A stretch of 64,000 bases of DNA, from positions 3,936,001-4,000,000 of the forward strand of contig NZ_CP021646.1 of NCBI RefSeq assembly GCF_002208135.1, written 5' to 3'. Made by a program: the position numbers and the translations under genes. The notes under the pieces are model-generated. The model saw nothing but the letters and a program-made list of their open reading frames with translations, searched no databases and was not told where the DNA came from. Numbering within the stretch: the first letter of the stretch is position 1; every line of letters begins with the position of its first letter. This DNA is from Pseudoalteromonas piscicida (GTDB lineage: Bacteria > Pseudomonadota > Gammaproteobacteria > Enterobacterales > Alteromonadaceae). Positions 53,261 through 63,700 of the stretch are shown here, in pieces.

Positions 53261-56200
53261 TTAACTACCTTCCTTTGATTCCAGTAAAAAAGACTCTATA
53301 GCTTGGCTTAACGAGTCAACAGACGGATCTCGCAATATACTAAAGTGATCGGCTACAACAGGGACAACTTGTAAACTCTCACAATGCTCTAACCACTTGG
53401 CTTCTTCACTCACTTGATCCACGTCGCTAGATAAAGCCTTCACCCATAGAGTGTGGCCTCGATAATTAGACAGCTGATATGCCATAGTAAGTGACTCAAG
53501 TGCCGATATTACCTTTATACGCTCATGTAAATCTGTGGCAGATACTGCCGATGAGAATATATTTTGTTCTATTCCTCGAGCCACAACCATTTCACATAAG
53601 ACTTCAACATCTGTTTCGAATACATTTGTAGGCAGTATCCCCAAGTCAACATTTAGCTCCAATACTAAAGAATGTAAGGCTCTATGCTGGGATGATAGCT
53701 CAAAGTCTGTATGGCTTTTTATTGTCTCTGGTGTATAACTGTCGATTAACACCACTGACACATTCTGTTCTAATTGGGAAGCCATTTCAAGTGCTATCAT
53801 GCCACCAATTGACCAGCCAGCCAAAGAGAAGAAATTAACACCATGATTATTAAGCAGTTTATTATATTTTTCAGCAACCAAAGATAAACTTGCTTCATCT
53901 ATTTCCGAGGTGCTAATCCCATACACTGAACCTTTTACGTTTAACTTAGATAATAACGGTGCATAACATGCCACTGACCCACCAACAGGGTGGATTAACA
54001 CTAGTGCTGGTGCCTCTTTAGACCCCTCAGACAAAGTAATTAAGTGTACGTTACCATCATCATGTCCTTTTATATTTTCTGATGCCAACACATCGACCAA
54101 CTCTTTCGCTGTTGGGTTTTCAAATATATCTTTTAGTTTCAGATTACTATCAAACTTATTGTTGATTTCTCTTGTCAACATGGGAACCAATAATGAGTGC
54201 CCTCCAAGGTGGAAGAAGTTAGCTGTCATATCTAGTTGGTTTGGCGCTTTGTCTAGCACTTTGGCTAACACATTGATTAGATCTTGCTCCGCTTTAGAAC
54301 TGGGAAGCTGCAAATCGCTCACGCTAGGTGTGTGATAGCCCGCTAACAACTCAGCTTTATCTATTTTCCCATTAGCATTTAGTGGCCATTCTGTAACAAC
54401 CTCAAGGTATTGAGGCAGCATATAGTTTGGCATCACAGCTTTCAGCTTCTCTCTGATGCCATCCACGCTAATCGTAGCATCAGCTAGTTTGATAAAGGCG
54501 ATGAGTTGTGGCCCATGAGGTTGATTTTCTGTTAATACCAAAGCTGACTCAACCTCTTTAAGTCCAATTAGATGGCTTTCAACTTCAGCTAGCTCTAATC
54601 TATATCCCCTAATCTTAACTTGCGAATCCTTTCTCCCTAAGAACTCAATACACCCAGACTCGGAGTACTTCACTAGGTCACCAGTACGATAGATTACACG
54701 GGATCCGGTTTGTTTATGCTGGTCATAGTATGGATTATTAATAAATACTTTTTGTGTCAACTCGGGTTTATTTAGATACCCGCGTGCTAAACCATCCCCT
54801 CCGATATACAACTCGCCAATATGGTGCTCAGAGCACAACTCCAGTTGCGCATTCAGTATGTATAATTGATTATTTTTATTAGGCTTACCTATCGGTATAA
54901 CCTCATTCACCAGATCAGCTGCTGAAGTAACATAAGTCGTTGCAGTAATTGTCGCTTCCGTAGGACCGTAAGTATTTACCAAGATCGTACTTTGTGGCAT
55001 TTGCATGTAATGCCTCTTAACGGTCGAATGGGTAAGCTCCTCGCCACCAACAATAACCATTCGTAGTGTTGTTTCTTCAATTACCACTTCCTCAGTAAGT
55101 TGTTGCGCCCAAAATGCCGTTGGCAAACTTGCTATTGTTACGCCTTTTTCATCGCAAAATTGAGTAAATTGCGCCAGCCCCAACATGCAGTCTTCATTTC
55201 TAAGCTCTAACCTTGCACCATGACAAAGCGCCCCGAAGAATTCTTCAATAAAGATATCGAATGAGGTGTTTGAAAACTGTAACACGCAATCTGTGTACGA
55301 AATATTATAACTATGTGTGATATGATTTTGATAGTTCACAATAGCTTTATGCTCAATCATCACGCCTTTTGGTTGCCCTGTCGAGCCTGAGGTATAAATT
55401 ACATACGCCAGATGTGATGCGCTCACACCGACCTCTTGTGGCCGAGTGCGTGGATACGCATCGCATGGATGCGGCTCCCCTAAGGCAAATCCATCTAACT
55501 TTACTTGCGTTTTGGTAAAACTCACTAATGCCTCTGCCGTCTCTCCATGGCTCACTATCACCGATAATGACGCATCTGCTATCATATACTCCAAACGACT
55601 CCGCGGATAACTCGGGTCTAGTGGCACATAAGCACCGCCTGCTTTTAAAATACCTAAAACCGCTATCACCATCTCCAGTGACCTATCCGCGCACACACCC
55701 ACTAAGCTCTCTGGCCCTATCCCATGCTCTGCGCGCAGGTAATGTGCTAGCTGATTTGCTTTCTCATCCAGTGTTTTATATTGTAAAACCTCATCACCAA
55801 ATGCTACCGCTACCTGCTCTGGTATCAAGTCTACTTGACGCTCAAACAACGTATGAATACAAGCCGACTTATCATACTCTACTGCTGTGTCGTTCAGTGT
55901 ATACAGCAGCTTGTACTCTTCTTCTTCCGATAATAACGGCAAGCTACTCACTGCTGTTTGTGCACTGGCTTCACTTAACCCTGTCAGTAGCCGCTCAAAA
56001 TGCGCATTCAGTTGGGCTATATGTTCTTTATCAAACAGGCTAACATCATAGTTCCAGTGTACTGTAACGCCTTGGTCGTTAATTTGAATATCTATATCCA
56101 AATCAAACTTCGCCTGTACACTATCCCCGCTATATGCCTTGACTGTCACACCCGGTAGCTTAAACCCTGCTTTATCCGCATCACTCGATAAACCGTAATC

Positions 56201-59200
56201 ACTATTGGTCGTCATCATGATTTGAAATAGTGGGCTGTGTGAGCCACTGCGTGGCACTTTCAAACGCTCGACTATTTGCTCAAAGGGCGCTGACTGATTT
56301 GCTTGTGCATCTAGATTAACTTGTCTTATGTGTGCTAAATACTCACCTACCGTCTTATGACCAGTATCCGCTCTTAGCACTAAGGTGTTGACGAAAAACC
56401 CTATCAGTGGTGCCAGCTCTCGCTGCTCCCGATTCGCTATTGGTGTGCCTATGACCACATCCTTACTGTTTCCATGTCTCGACAGTAGTAACGATAAGGC
56501 TCCATGCAATAGCATAAACGGAGTGATTTTGAATTGCTGCGCCATCTTCAGAAGTGCTTGCGCCAATTCTTTGGGTAAGACTCCTGTGACTCGCTCACCT
56601 TGATATTGCTTTTGTGCCGGCCTTGCTTTATCTAATGGCAAACTGTGGAGTGCAGGTAACCCTTCAAGTTGCTGCTCCCAATAATCCAGCTGACCTTCAA
56701 GCTGCTCTTGTGCCAAATAGTGACGCTGCCAATGAGCATAATCGGCATACTGCACCGCGAGTTCTGGTAAGGGGTTAGCTTCACCTGCTTCTTGCGCATG
56801 ATACAGTGCAAAAAACTCCTTCATCAGGATTTCCATTGACCATCCATCTGACGCTATGTGGTGCATATTAAATAACAGTACGCCTGATGTTTCTGCGGTC
56901 TTTATAAAACTTACCCGCAACATCACTTCTGTGGATAGATTAAACGGTCTCCCTACTTCCTCACGCACATATGCTTTAAGTGCGGCTTCTTTATCTTGCT
57001 CATCGAGTTCACTGATGTCTTTTTGCTGAATCGCAAACTCGACTTCAGATATTGTTTTTATCTTTTGATATGCTTCACCATCATGCTCTTCATAGACGGT
57101 TCTTAAGATTTCATGACGCGCGATAATTTCACGAAAGGCTTGCTGAATACTCGTCAGACTAATCGTGCCTGACAGCTCAAATACCATCGGCATATTGTAC
57201 TCTGGAGTGCTACCTTGCAAACTATCAATAAACCATAGCCGCTGTTGGGCAAAAGACAGGGGGAGCTTATCTGTGTTTCTGTCTACTCGAGAGACTAGGT
57301 TTGACCCTACATCAACTGCATTTTTTACCAATATAGCGATATCTACGATGGTAGGGTTATCGTAAATTTCCCGCAGTGGTATTTGCACGTTTAGTTTCTC
57401 TTCTATCTCAGAGCACAGCCTCATCAACAATAATGAATGACCACCTAATTCAAAAAAATCATCTTCGGTACTGATCAATGCAGGAGATACACTAAATAGC
57501 TCAGACCAGATCTGTACTAGTGCTTTTTCTGTAGTATCTTTAGCCTCGATAACCGTAGCTACAGTATCCGTATCAAGAGTTGATGCTGATAACGCCACCT
57601 TATCAACCTTGCCATTTGCCGTTCTCGGAAATTCACTCACTACAATCAGCTTGCTTGGGATCATATGTGCAGGCAATGAGGTTTTTAAGTATTGCTGGAT
57701 TTGTTGCTCCGCGTCTCTTGATGATTTAGTTATCCCTTCTCTAAGCTTGATATAACCCGCTAAGTTCTGTGTCGCACCACGTTCAGTAATGAGCACCACA
57801 CTAGATTCAACCTCGGTGCAAAGATTTATGTGTGACTCAATTTCACCAAGCTCAACTCGGAATCCACGAATTTTCACTTGATCGTCTGCTCGATTGATGT
57901 AGACAAGTTCACCGTCTGAATTAAATTTTACTAAATCTCCCGTTTTATATAATCGCTTTGAGGTATTATCTTTGCTTGGACAAAAATATGGATTAGGAAT
58001 AAAGCTATTTTGTGTCAATGTCGCTTTGTTCAAATAACCTCTGGCAACTCCATCTCCACCAACATATAACTCACCAACTGAACCGTATGGCAGCAAAGAT
58101 TTATCTTGGCCTAACACATAGTACTGCATATTGGCAAAAGGAGCGCCGATCGTTACCTGATTGCCTCTCAGACATCGCCCTATTGAACTACAAATTGTTA
58201 TTTCTGTTGGACCATAGGCATTTAAGAACTCAACGCCTACTGAACCCCACTCTTTTGCAAGCGAATCAGGACAATGTTCCCCACCAACCATTACAGTTGT
58301 AAGACTTTCATATTTTTGCACTTTCAAACATCGCAGCATAGAGGGAGTCATAAATAGATGGGATACATCATTGTGGCGCACTAATTCTTTTTCATATTCT
58401 AGCGTTGTTGCTAACCGTAATTTAGCTCCACTTACAAGACTCTGCCACATAACCCACACTGCAGCATCAAAGGCGACTGATGAACAGTGATAAATCGTCG
58501 CACATAGAGATAGTTGGGTATATTTGAGGGAAGTTATCATATTGTTGTGTAAACTTTGATGCTCAATCATCACGCCTTTCGGCTGCCCTGTCGAGCCCGA
58601 TGTATAAATCACATACGCTAAATTTGATGAACCAACACCCACCTGTCTTGGCCTAACGCGCGGATAGGCGTCACAAGGATGTCCTTGCCCTAACGCAAAT
58701 CCATCTAACGCTACCTCCTCTCCCATAAAGTTCGATAGCGCCTCTCCCGTCTCCCCATAACTCAATACCACATCCAGTGACGCGTCTTCTATCATATACT
58801 CCAAACGACTCCGCGGATAACTCGGGTCTAGTGGTACATAAGCACCGCCTGCTTTTAAAATACCTAAAACCGCTATCACCATCTCCAGTGACCTATCCGC
58901 GCACACACCCACTAAGCTCTCTGGCCCTATCCCATGCTCTGCGCGCAGGTAATGTGCTAGCTGATTTGCTTTCTCATCCAGTGTTTTATATTGTAAAACC
59001 TCATCACCAAATGCTACCGCTACCTGCCCTGGTATCAAGTCTACTTGACGCTCAAACAACGTATGAATACAAGCCGACTTATCATACTCTACTGCTGTGT
59101 CGTTCAGTGTATACAGCAGCTTGTGCTCTTCTTCTTCCGATAATAACGGCAAGCTACTCACTGCTGTTTGTGCACTGGCTTCACTTAACCCTGTCAGTAG

Positions 59201-60706
59201 CCGCTCAAAATGCGCATTCAGTTGGGCTATATGTTCTTTATCAAACAGGCTAACATCATAGTTCCAGTGTACTGTAACGCCTTGGTCGTTAATTTGAATA
59301 TCTATATCCAAATCAAACTTCGCCTGTACACTATCCCCGCTATATGCCTTGACTGTCACACCCGGTAGCTTAAACCCTGCTTTATCCGCATCACTCGATA
59401 AACCGTAATCACTATTGGTCGTCATCATGATTTGAAATAGTGGGCTGTGTGAGCCACTGCGTGGCACTTTCAAACGCTCGACTATTTGCTCAAAGGGCGC
59501 TGACTGATTTGCTTGTGCATCTAGATTAACTTGTCTTATGTGTGCTAAATACTCACCTACCGTCTTATGACCAGTATCCGCTCTTAGCACTAAGGTGTTG
59601 ACGAAAAACCCTATCAGTGGTGTCAGCTCTCGCTGCTCCCGATTCGCTATTGGTGTGCCTATGACCACATCCTTACTGTTTCCATGTCTCGACAGTAGTA
59701 ACGATAAGGCTCCATGCAATAGCATAAACGGAGTGATTTTGAATTGCTGCGCCATCTTCAAAAGTGCTTGCGCCAATTCTTTGGGTAAGACTCCTGTGAC
59801 TCGCTCACCTTGATATTGCTTTTGTGCCGGCCTTGCTTTATCTAATGGCAAACTGTGGAGTGCAGGTAACCCTTCAAGTTGCTGCTCCCAATAATCCAGC
59901 TGACCTTCAAGCTGCTCTTGTGCCAAATAGTGACGCTGCCAATGAGCATAATCGGCATACTGCACCGCGAGTTCTGGTAAGGGGTTAGCTTCACCTGCTT
60001 CTTGCGCATGATACAGTGCAAAAAACTCCTTCATCAGGATTTCCATTGACCATCCATCTGACGCTATGTGGTGCATATTAAATAACAGTACGCCTGATGT
60101 TTCTGCGGTCTTTATAAAACTTACCCGCAACATCACTTCTGTGGATAGATTAAACGGTCTCCCTACTTCCTCACGCACATATGCTTTAAGTGCGGCTTCT
60201 TTATCTTGCTCATCGAGTTCACTGATGTCTTTTTGCTGAATCGCAAACTCGACTTCAGATATTGTTTTTATCTTTTGATATGCTTCACCATCATGCTCTT
60301 CATAGACGGTTCTTAAGATTTCATGACGCGCGATAATTTCACGAAAGGCTTGCTGAATACTCGTCAGACTAATCGTGCCTGACAGCTCAAATACCATCGG
60401 CATATTGTACTCTGGAGTGCTACCTTGCAAACTATCAATAAACCATAGCCGCTGTTGGGCAAAAGACAGGGGGAGCTTATCTGTGTTTCTGTCTACTGGG
60501 ATGACCGAATTGCTTTCCACTTGAGAACGAAGTGACGCTAAGCGCGTTAAGCAATCAATAAATTCTCTCTTATTTTGCTTTATAAGATCACTTATTTCAG
60601 CTGTGATGGCTCCCTTGGGGGCCTTAGCAGTTAACGATCCATTCTCTGTCATTTGCAAAATAATGTCTTGTCTAGCCAACTGCTGGATAAGGTTTAATGC
60701 ATTCAT
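53261..60706 (-). CDS. Terminal NRPS: docking-C-A-T-C-A-T-thioesterase
   Basis: About 2481 residues. A TubC-type docking domain (MNALNLIQQLARQDIILQ to about residue 55) precedes C1 (MHHIASDGW), A1, T1 (FFELGGHSLL), C2 (the same HHIASDG motif), A2, T2 (FFHLGGHSLL) and a C-terminal thioesterase with nucleophile in GWSIGG, Asp in VLIDSYTP and His in VADHFSI. The binding-pocket residues I read are DAWFMGAIC for A1 (hydrophobic, unassigned) and DIESIGTIT for A2 (reminiscent of lysine-type codes); both are hand alignments to GrsA. No epimerase or methylase domain is present. The frame opens at 60742, but the ATG at 60706, one base after the upstream stop, gives the natural docking-domain start. Confidence 0.92.
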   Translation of the reverse strand: MNALNLIQQLARQDIILQMTENGSLTAKAPKGAITAEISDLIKQNKREFIDCLTRLASLRSQVESNSVIPVDRNTDKLPLSFAQQRLWFIDSLQGSTPEYNMPMVFELSGTISLTSIQQAFREIIARHEILRTVYEEHDGEAYQKIKTISEVEFAIQQKDISELDEQDKEAALKAYVREEVGRPFNLSTEVMLRVSFIKTAETSGVLLFNMHHIASDGWSMEILMKEFFALYHAQEAGEANPLPELAVQYADYAHWQRHYLAQEQLEGQLDYWEQQLEGLPALHSLPLDKARPAQKQYQGERVTGVLPKELAQALLKMAQQFKITPFMLLHGALSLLLSRHGNSKDVVIGTPIANREQRELTPLIGFFVNTLVLRADTGHKTVGEYLAHIRQVNLDAQANQSAPFEQIVERLKVPRSGSHSPLFQIMMTTNSDYGLSSDADKAGFKLPGVTVKAYSGDSVQAKFDLDIDIQINDQGVTVHWNYDVSLFDKEHIAQLNAHFERLLTGLSEASAQTAVSSLPLLSEEEEHKLLYTLNDTAVEYDKSACIHTLFERQVDLIPGQVAVAFGDEVLQYKTLDEKANQLAHYLRAEHGIGPESLVGVCADRSLEMVIAVLGILKAGGAYVPLDPSYPRSRLEYMIEDASLDVVLSYGETGEALSNFMGEEVALDGFALGQGHPCDAYPRVRPRQVGVGSSNLAYVIYTSGSTGQPKGVMIEHQSLHNNMITSLKYTQLSLCATIYHCSSVAFDAAVWVMWQSLVSGAKLRLATTLEYEKELVRHNDVSHLFMTPSMLRCLKVQKYESLTTVMVGGEHCPDSLAKEWGSVGVEFLNAYGPTEITICSSIGRCLRGNQVTIGAPFANMQYYVLGQDKSLLPYGSVGELYVGGDGVARGYLNKATLTQNSFIPNPYFCPSKDNTSKRLYKTGDLVKFNSDGELVYINRADDQVKIRGFRVELGEIESHINLCTEVESSVVLITERGATQNLAGYIKLREGITKSSRDAEQQIQQYLKTSLPAHMIPSKLIVVSEFPRTANGKVDKVALSASTLDTDTVATVIEAKDTTEKALVQIWSELFSVSPALISTEDDFFELGGHSLLLMRLCSEIEEKLNVQIPLREIYDNPTIVDIAILVKNAVDVGSNLVSRVDRNTDKLPLSFAQQRLWFIDSLQGSTPEYNMPMVFELSGTISLTSIQQAFREIIARHEILRTVYEEHDGEAYQKIKTISEVEFAIQQKDISELDEQDKEAALKAYVREEVGRPFNLSTEVMLRVSFIKTAETSGVLLFNMHHIASDGWSMEILMKEFFALYHAQEAGEANPLPELAVQYADYAHWQRHYLAQEQLEGQLDYWEQQLEGLPALHSLPLDKARPAQKQYQGERVTGVLPKELAQALLKMAQQFKITPFMLLHGALSLLLSRHGNSKDVVIGTPIANREQRELAPLIGFFVNTLVLRADTGHKTVGEYLAHIRQVNLDAQANQSAPFEQIVERLKVPRSGSHSPLFQIMMTTNSDYGLSSDADKAGFKLPGVTVKAYSGDSVQAKFDLDIDIQINDQGVTVHWNYDVSLFDKEHIAQLNAHFERLLTGLSEASAQTAVSSLPLLSEEEEYKLLYTLNDTAVEYDKSACIHTLFERQVDLIPEQVAVAFGDEVLQYKTLDEKANQLAHYLRAEHGIGPESLVGVCADRSLEMVIAVLGILKAGGAYVPLDPSYPRSRLEYMIADASLSVIVSHGETAEALVSFTKTQVKLDGFALGEPHPCDAYPRTRPQEVGVSASHLAYVIYTSGSTGQPKGVMIEHKAIVNYQNHITHSYNISYTDCVLQFSNTSFDIFIEEFFGALCHGARLELRNEDCMLGLAQFTQFCDEKGVTIASLPTAFWAQQLTEEVVIEETTLRMVIVGGEELTHSTVKRHYMQMPQSTILVNTYGPTEATITATTYVTSAADLVNEVIPIGKPNKNNQLYILNAQLELCSEHHIGELYIGGDGLARGYLNKPELTQKVFINNPYYDQHKQTGSRVIYRTGDLVKYSESGCIEFLGRKDSQVKIRGYRLELAEVESHLIGLKEVESALVLTENQPHGPQLIAFIKLADATISVDGIREKLKAVMPNYMLPQYLEVVTEWPLNANGKIDKAELLAGYHTPSVSDLQLPSSKAEQDLINVLAKVLDKAPNQLDMTANFFHLGGHSLLVPMLTREINNKFDSNLKLKDIFENPTAKELVDVLASENIKGHDDGNVHLITLSEGSKEAPALVLIHPVGGSVACYAPLLSKLNVKGSVYGISTSEIDEASLSLVAEKYNKLLNNHGVNFFSLAGWSIGGMIALEMASQLEQNVSVVLIDSYTPETIKSHTDFELSSQHRALHSLVLELNVDLGILPTNVFETDVEVLCEMVVARGIEQNIFSSAVSATDLHERIKVISALESLTMAYQLSNYRGHTLWVKALSSDVDQVSEEAKWLEHCESLQVVPVVADHFSILRDPSVDSLSQAIESFLLESKEGS
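55350..57287 (-). repeat. NRPS internal direct repeat, copy B (C2 and N-terminal A2)
   Basis: This 1938-bp segment encodes the second C domain plus the adenylation domain up to motif A3 of the terminal NRPS. By eye it is almost identical base for base to 62014-63951, with isolated differences (for example near 55434 and 55914). Identity stops abruptly at both ends: GTCTACT on one side, the A3/GVMIEH codons on the other. Confidence 0.85.
58789..60497 (-). repeat. NRPS internal direct repeat, copy C (C1 and N-terminal A1)
   Basis: This 1709-bp segment is nearly identical to the corresponding parts of copies A and B; I noticed single changes near 59030, 59622 and 59761. Left of 58789 the homology to the other copies continues into A3 but is clearly diverged, so the high-identity tract here is about 230 bp shorter than between copies A and B. 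Confidence 0.85.
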
Positions 60707-60707
60707 C

Positions 60708-63700
60708 TCAAAACTCGAACTCTTCGTATTCGGCAACATCATCTACCTCGTTGATAGACTGACTTACCGCTATAATTTCACATAGGGAAGCAAGCTCTTG
60801 CAGAGTCTGCACATCAAAAAAAGCATTCATTGAGATTGTGATACCCAGGACTTCCTCAATTTTTCTTACAAACTTCATTATTAATAGGGAGTGCCCTCCC
60901 AGTTCAAAAAAGTTTGCTTTAATACTTATTTTACTTTGTTCAAGTCCCAACAATTCAGAACAAATATCCACTAGTGCCAGTTCAGTTTGGCTCTGCGGTG
61001 TAACGTATTCTTCATTAAAACCAACACCTTCAATTTCTAGTAATTGCTTTTTGTCAATTTTTCCATTTGGTGTTAATGGCCAATCCTCAACTTCCACAAA
61101 AAAGCTAGGCATCATATATTCAGGTAATGCTAAACGAAGCGCTTTTTTAACTTCACCAATATTGATGTCGCCACCGTGGCCTTTTAGGTATGCGATTAAG
61201 CGATTATCTTCTCCAACCTGCTTCGCAATGACTAGGCATGAGTCGATTTCAGCAAGTTGAGATAATTCAAACTCGATTTCCCCAAGCTCTATCCTAAATC
61301 CTCTTATCTTCACCTGATCATCAATTCGACCAAGAAACGCTAAATTACCACAAGGAAGGTACTTTACTAAATCTCCAGTACGGTAAAGCCGAGCAGCCTG
61401 AACTCCCTGTACTACTGTGGAGTATGGATTACTAACAAACTTAGCTGTCGTTAGCTCAGCTTGATGCCTATATCCTCTAGAGACACCATCACCTCCCAAA
61501 TATAATTCTCCTACAGAGCCGTAAGGTAATAGCTGGCCATCTTCATTTAAAATCAGCGCAATACTATTTGAAATCACGCGGCCAATACTTGGTGTTGACT
61601 GTACCGCATTATTAAACCTGATCCCCGTTGAGTAGGTCGTATCTTCAGATGGACCATATAGATTACAAACGCTAATCGCCGTATATTGTTCAAATATTTT
61701 GTTGATAAGCTCACTGTGTAATGCTTCCCCCGCAAGATTAATGACCCGGATTTTCTCTAAATAAGTATTATTATCTAGCAAGGCCGAGATAGCTGAAGGA
61801 ACTGTATTAAGTAAGGTGACATCCCGAACACACTGCTCTGTCACTACTTCTAATACATTTTTAACGAGTCTTACTTTTGTGCCAACACTTAGTGGTAAAA
61901 ATAATTCAAAAACAGATAAATCAAAACTTAAAGAAGTACTCGCTAATACTGTTTGCAACTCTGCTTGTGAATAAAAATGCTTGCCCCAATTCAACATTGC
62001 AACCGTATTTTGATGCTCAATCATCACGCCTTTTGGTTGCCCTGTCGAGCCTGAGGTATAAATTACATACGCCAGATGCGATGCGCTCACACCGACCTCT
62101 TGTGGCCGAGTGCGTGGATACGCATCGCATGGATGCGGCTCCCCTAAGGCAAATCCATCTAACTTTACTTGCGTTTTGGTAAAACTCACTAATGCCTCTG
62201 CCGTCTCTCCATGGCTCACTATCACCGATAATGACGCATCTGCTATCATATACTCCAAACGACTCCGCGGATAACTCGGGTCTAGCGGCACATAAGCACC
62301 GCCTGCTTTTAAAATACCTAAAACCGCTATCACCATCTCCAGTGACCTATCCGCGCACACACCCACTAAGCTCTCTGGCCCTATCCCATGCTCTGCGCGC
62401 AGGTAATGTGCTAGCTGATTTGCTTTCTCATCCAGTGTTTTATATTGTAAAACCTCATCACCAAATGCTACCGCTACCTGCTCTGGTATCAAGTCTACTT
62501 GACGCTCAAACAACGTATGAATACAAGCCGACTTATCATACTCTACTGCTGTGTCGTTCAGTGTATACAGCAGCTTGTGCTCTTCTTCTTCCGATAATAA
62601 CGGCAAGCTACTCACTGCTGTTTGTGCACTGGCTTCACTTAACCCTGTCAGTAGCCGCTCAAAATGCGCATTCAGTTGGGCTATATGTTCTTTATCAAAC
62701 AGGCTAACATCATAGTTCCAGTGTACTGTAACGCCTTGGTCGTTAATTTGAATATCTATATCCAAATCAAACTTCGCCTGTACACTATCCCCGCTATATG
62801 CCTTGACTGTCACACCCGGTAGCTTAAACCCTGCTTTATCCGCATCACTCGATAAACCGTAATCACTATTGGTCGTCATCATGATTTGAAATAGTGGGCT
62901 GTGTGAGCCACTGCGTGGCACTTTCAAACGCTCGACTATTTGCTCAAAGGGCGCTGACTGATTTGCTTGTGCATCTAGATTAACTTGTCTTATGTGTGCT
63001 AAATACTCACCTACCGTCTTATGACCAGTATCCGCTCTTAGCACTAAGGTGTTGACGAAAAACCCTATCAGTGGTGCCAGCTCTCGCTGCTCCCGATTCG
63101 CTATTGGTGTGCCTATGACCACATCCTTACTGTTTCCATGTCTCGACAGTAGTAACGATAAGGCTCCATGCAATAGCATAAACGGAGTGATTTTGAATTG
63201 CTGCGCCATCTTCAGAAGTGCTTGCGCCAATTCTTTGGGTAAGACTCCTGTGACTCGCTCACCTTGATATTGCTTTTGTGCCGGCCTTGCTTTATCTAAT
63301 GGCAAACTGTGGAGTGCAGGTAACCCTTCAAGTTGCTGCTCCCAATAATCCAGCTGACCTTCAAGCTGCTCTTGTGCCAAATAGTGACGCTGCCAATGAG
63401 CATAATCGGCATACTGCACCGCGAGTTCTGGTAAGGGGTTAGCTTCACCTGCTTCTTGCGCATGATACAGTGCAAAAAACTCCTTCATCAGGATTTCCAT
63501 TGACCATCCATCTGACGCTATGTGGTGCATATTAAATAACAGTACGCCTGATGTTTCTGCGGTCTTTATAAAACTTACCCGCAACATCACTTCTGTGGAT
63601 AGATTAAACGGTCTCCCTACTTCCTCACGCACATATGCTTTAAGTGCGGCTTCTTTATCTTGCTCATCGAGTTCACTGATGTCTTTTTGCTGAATCGCAA

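Noticed and set aside
55528..56043. Conserved 158-171-residue plus-strand frames in the NRPS region (also 58777-59253 and 62192-62707)
   Set aside because: They are antisense shadows that recur only because the underlying NRPS segment is repeated three times.
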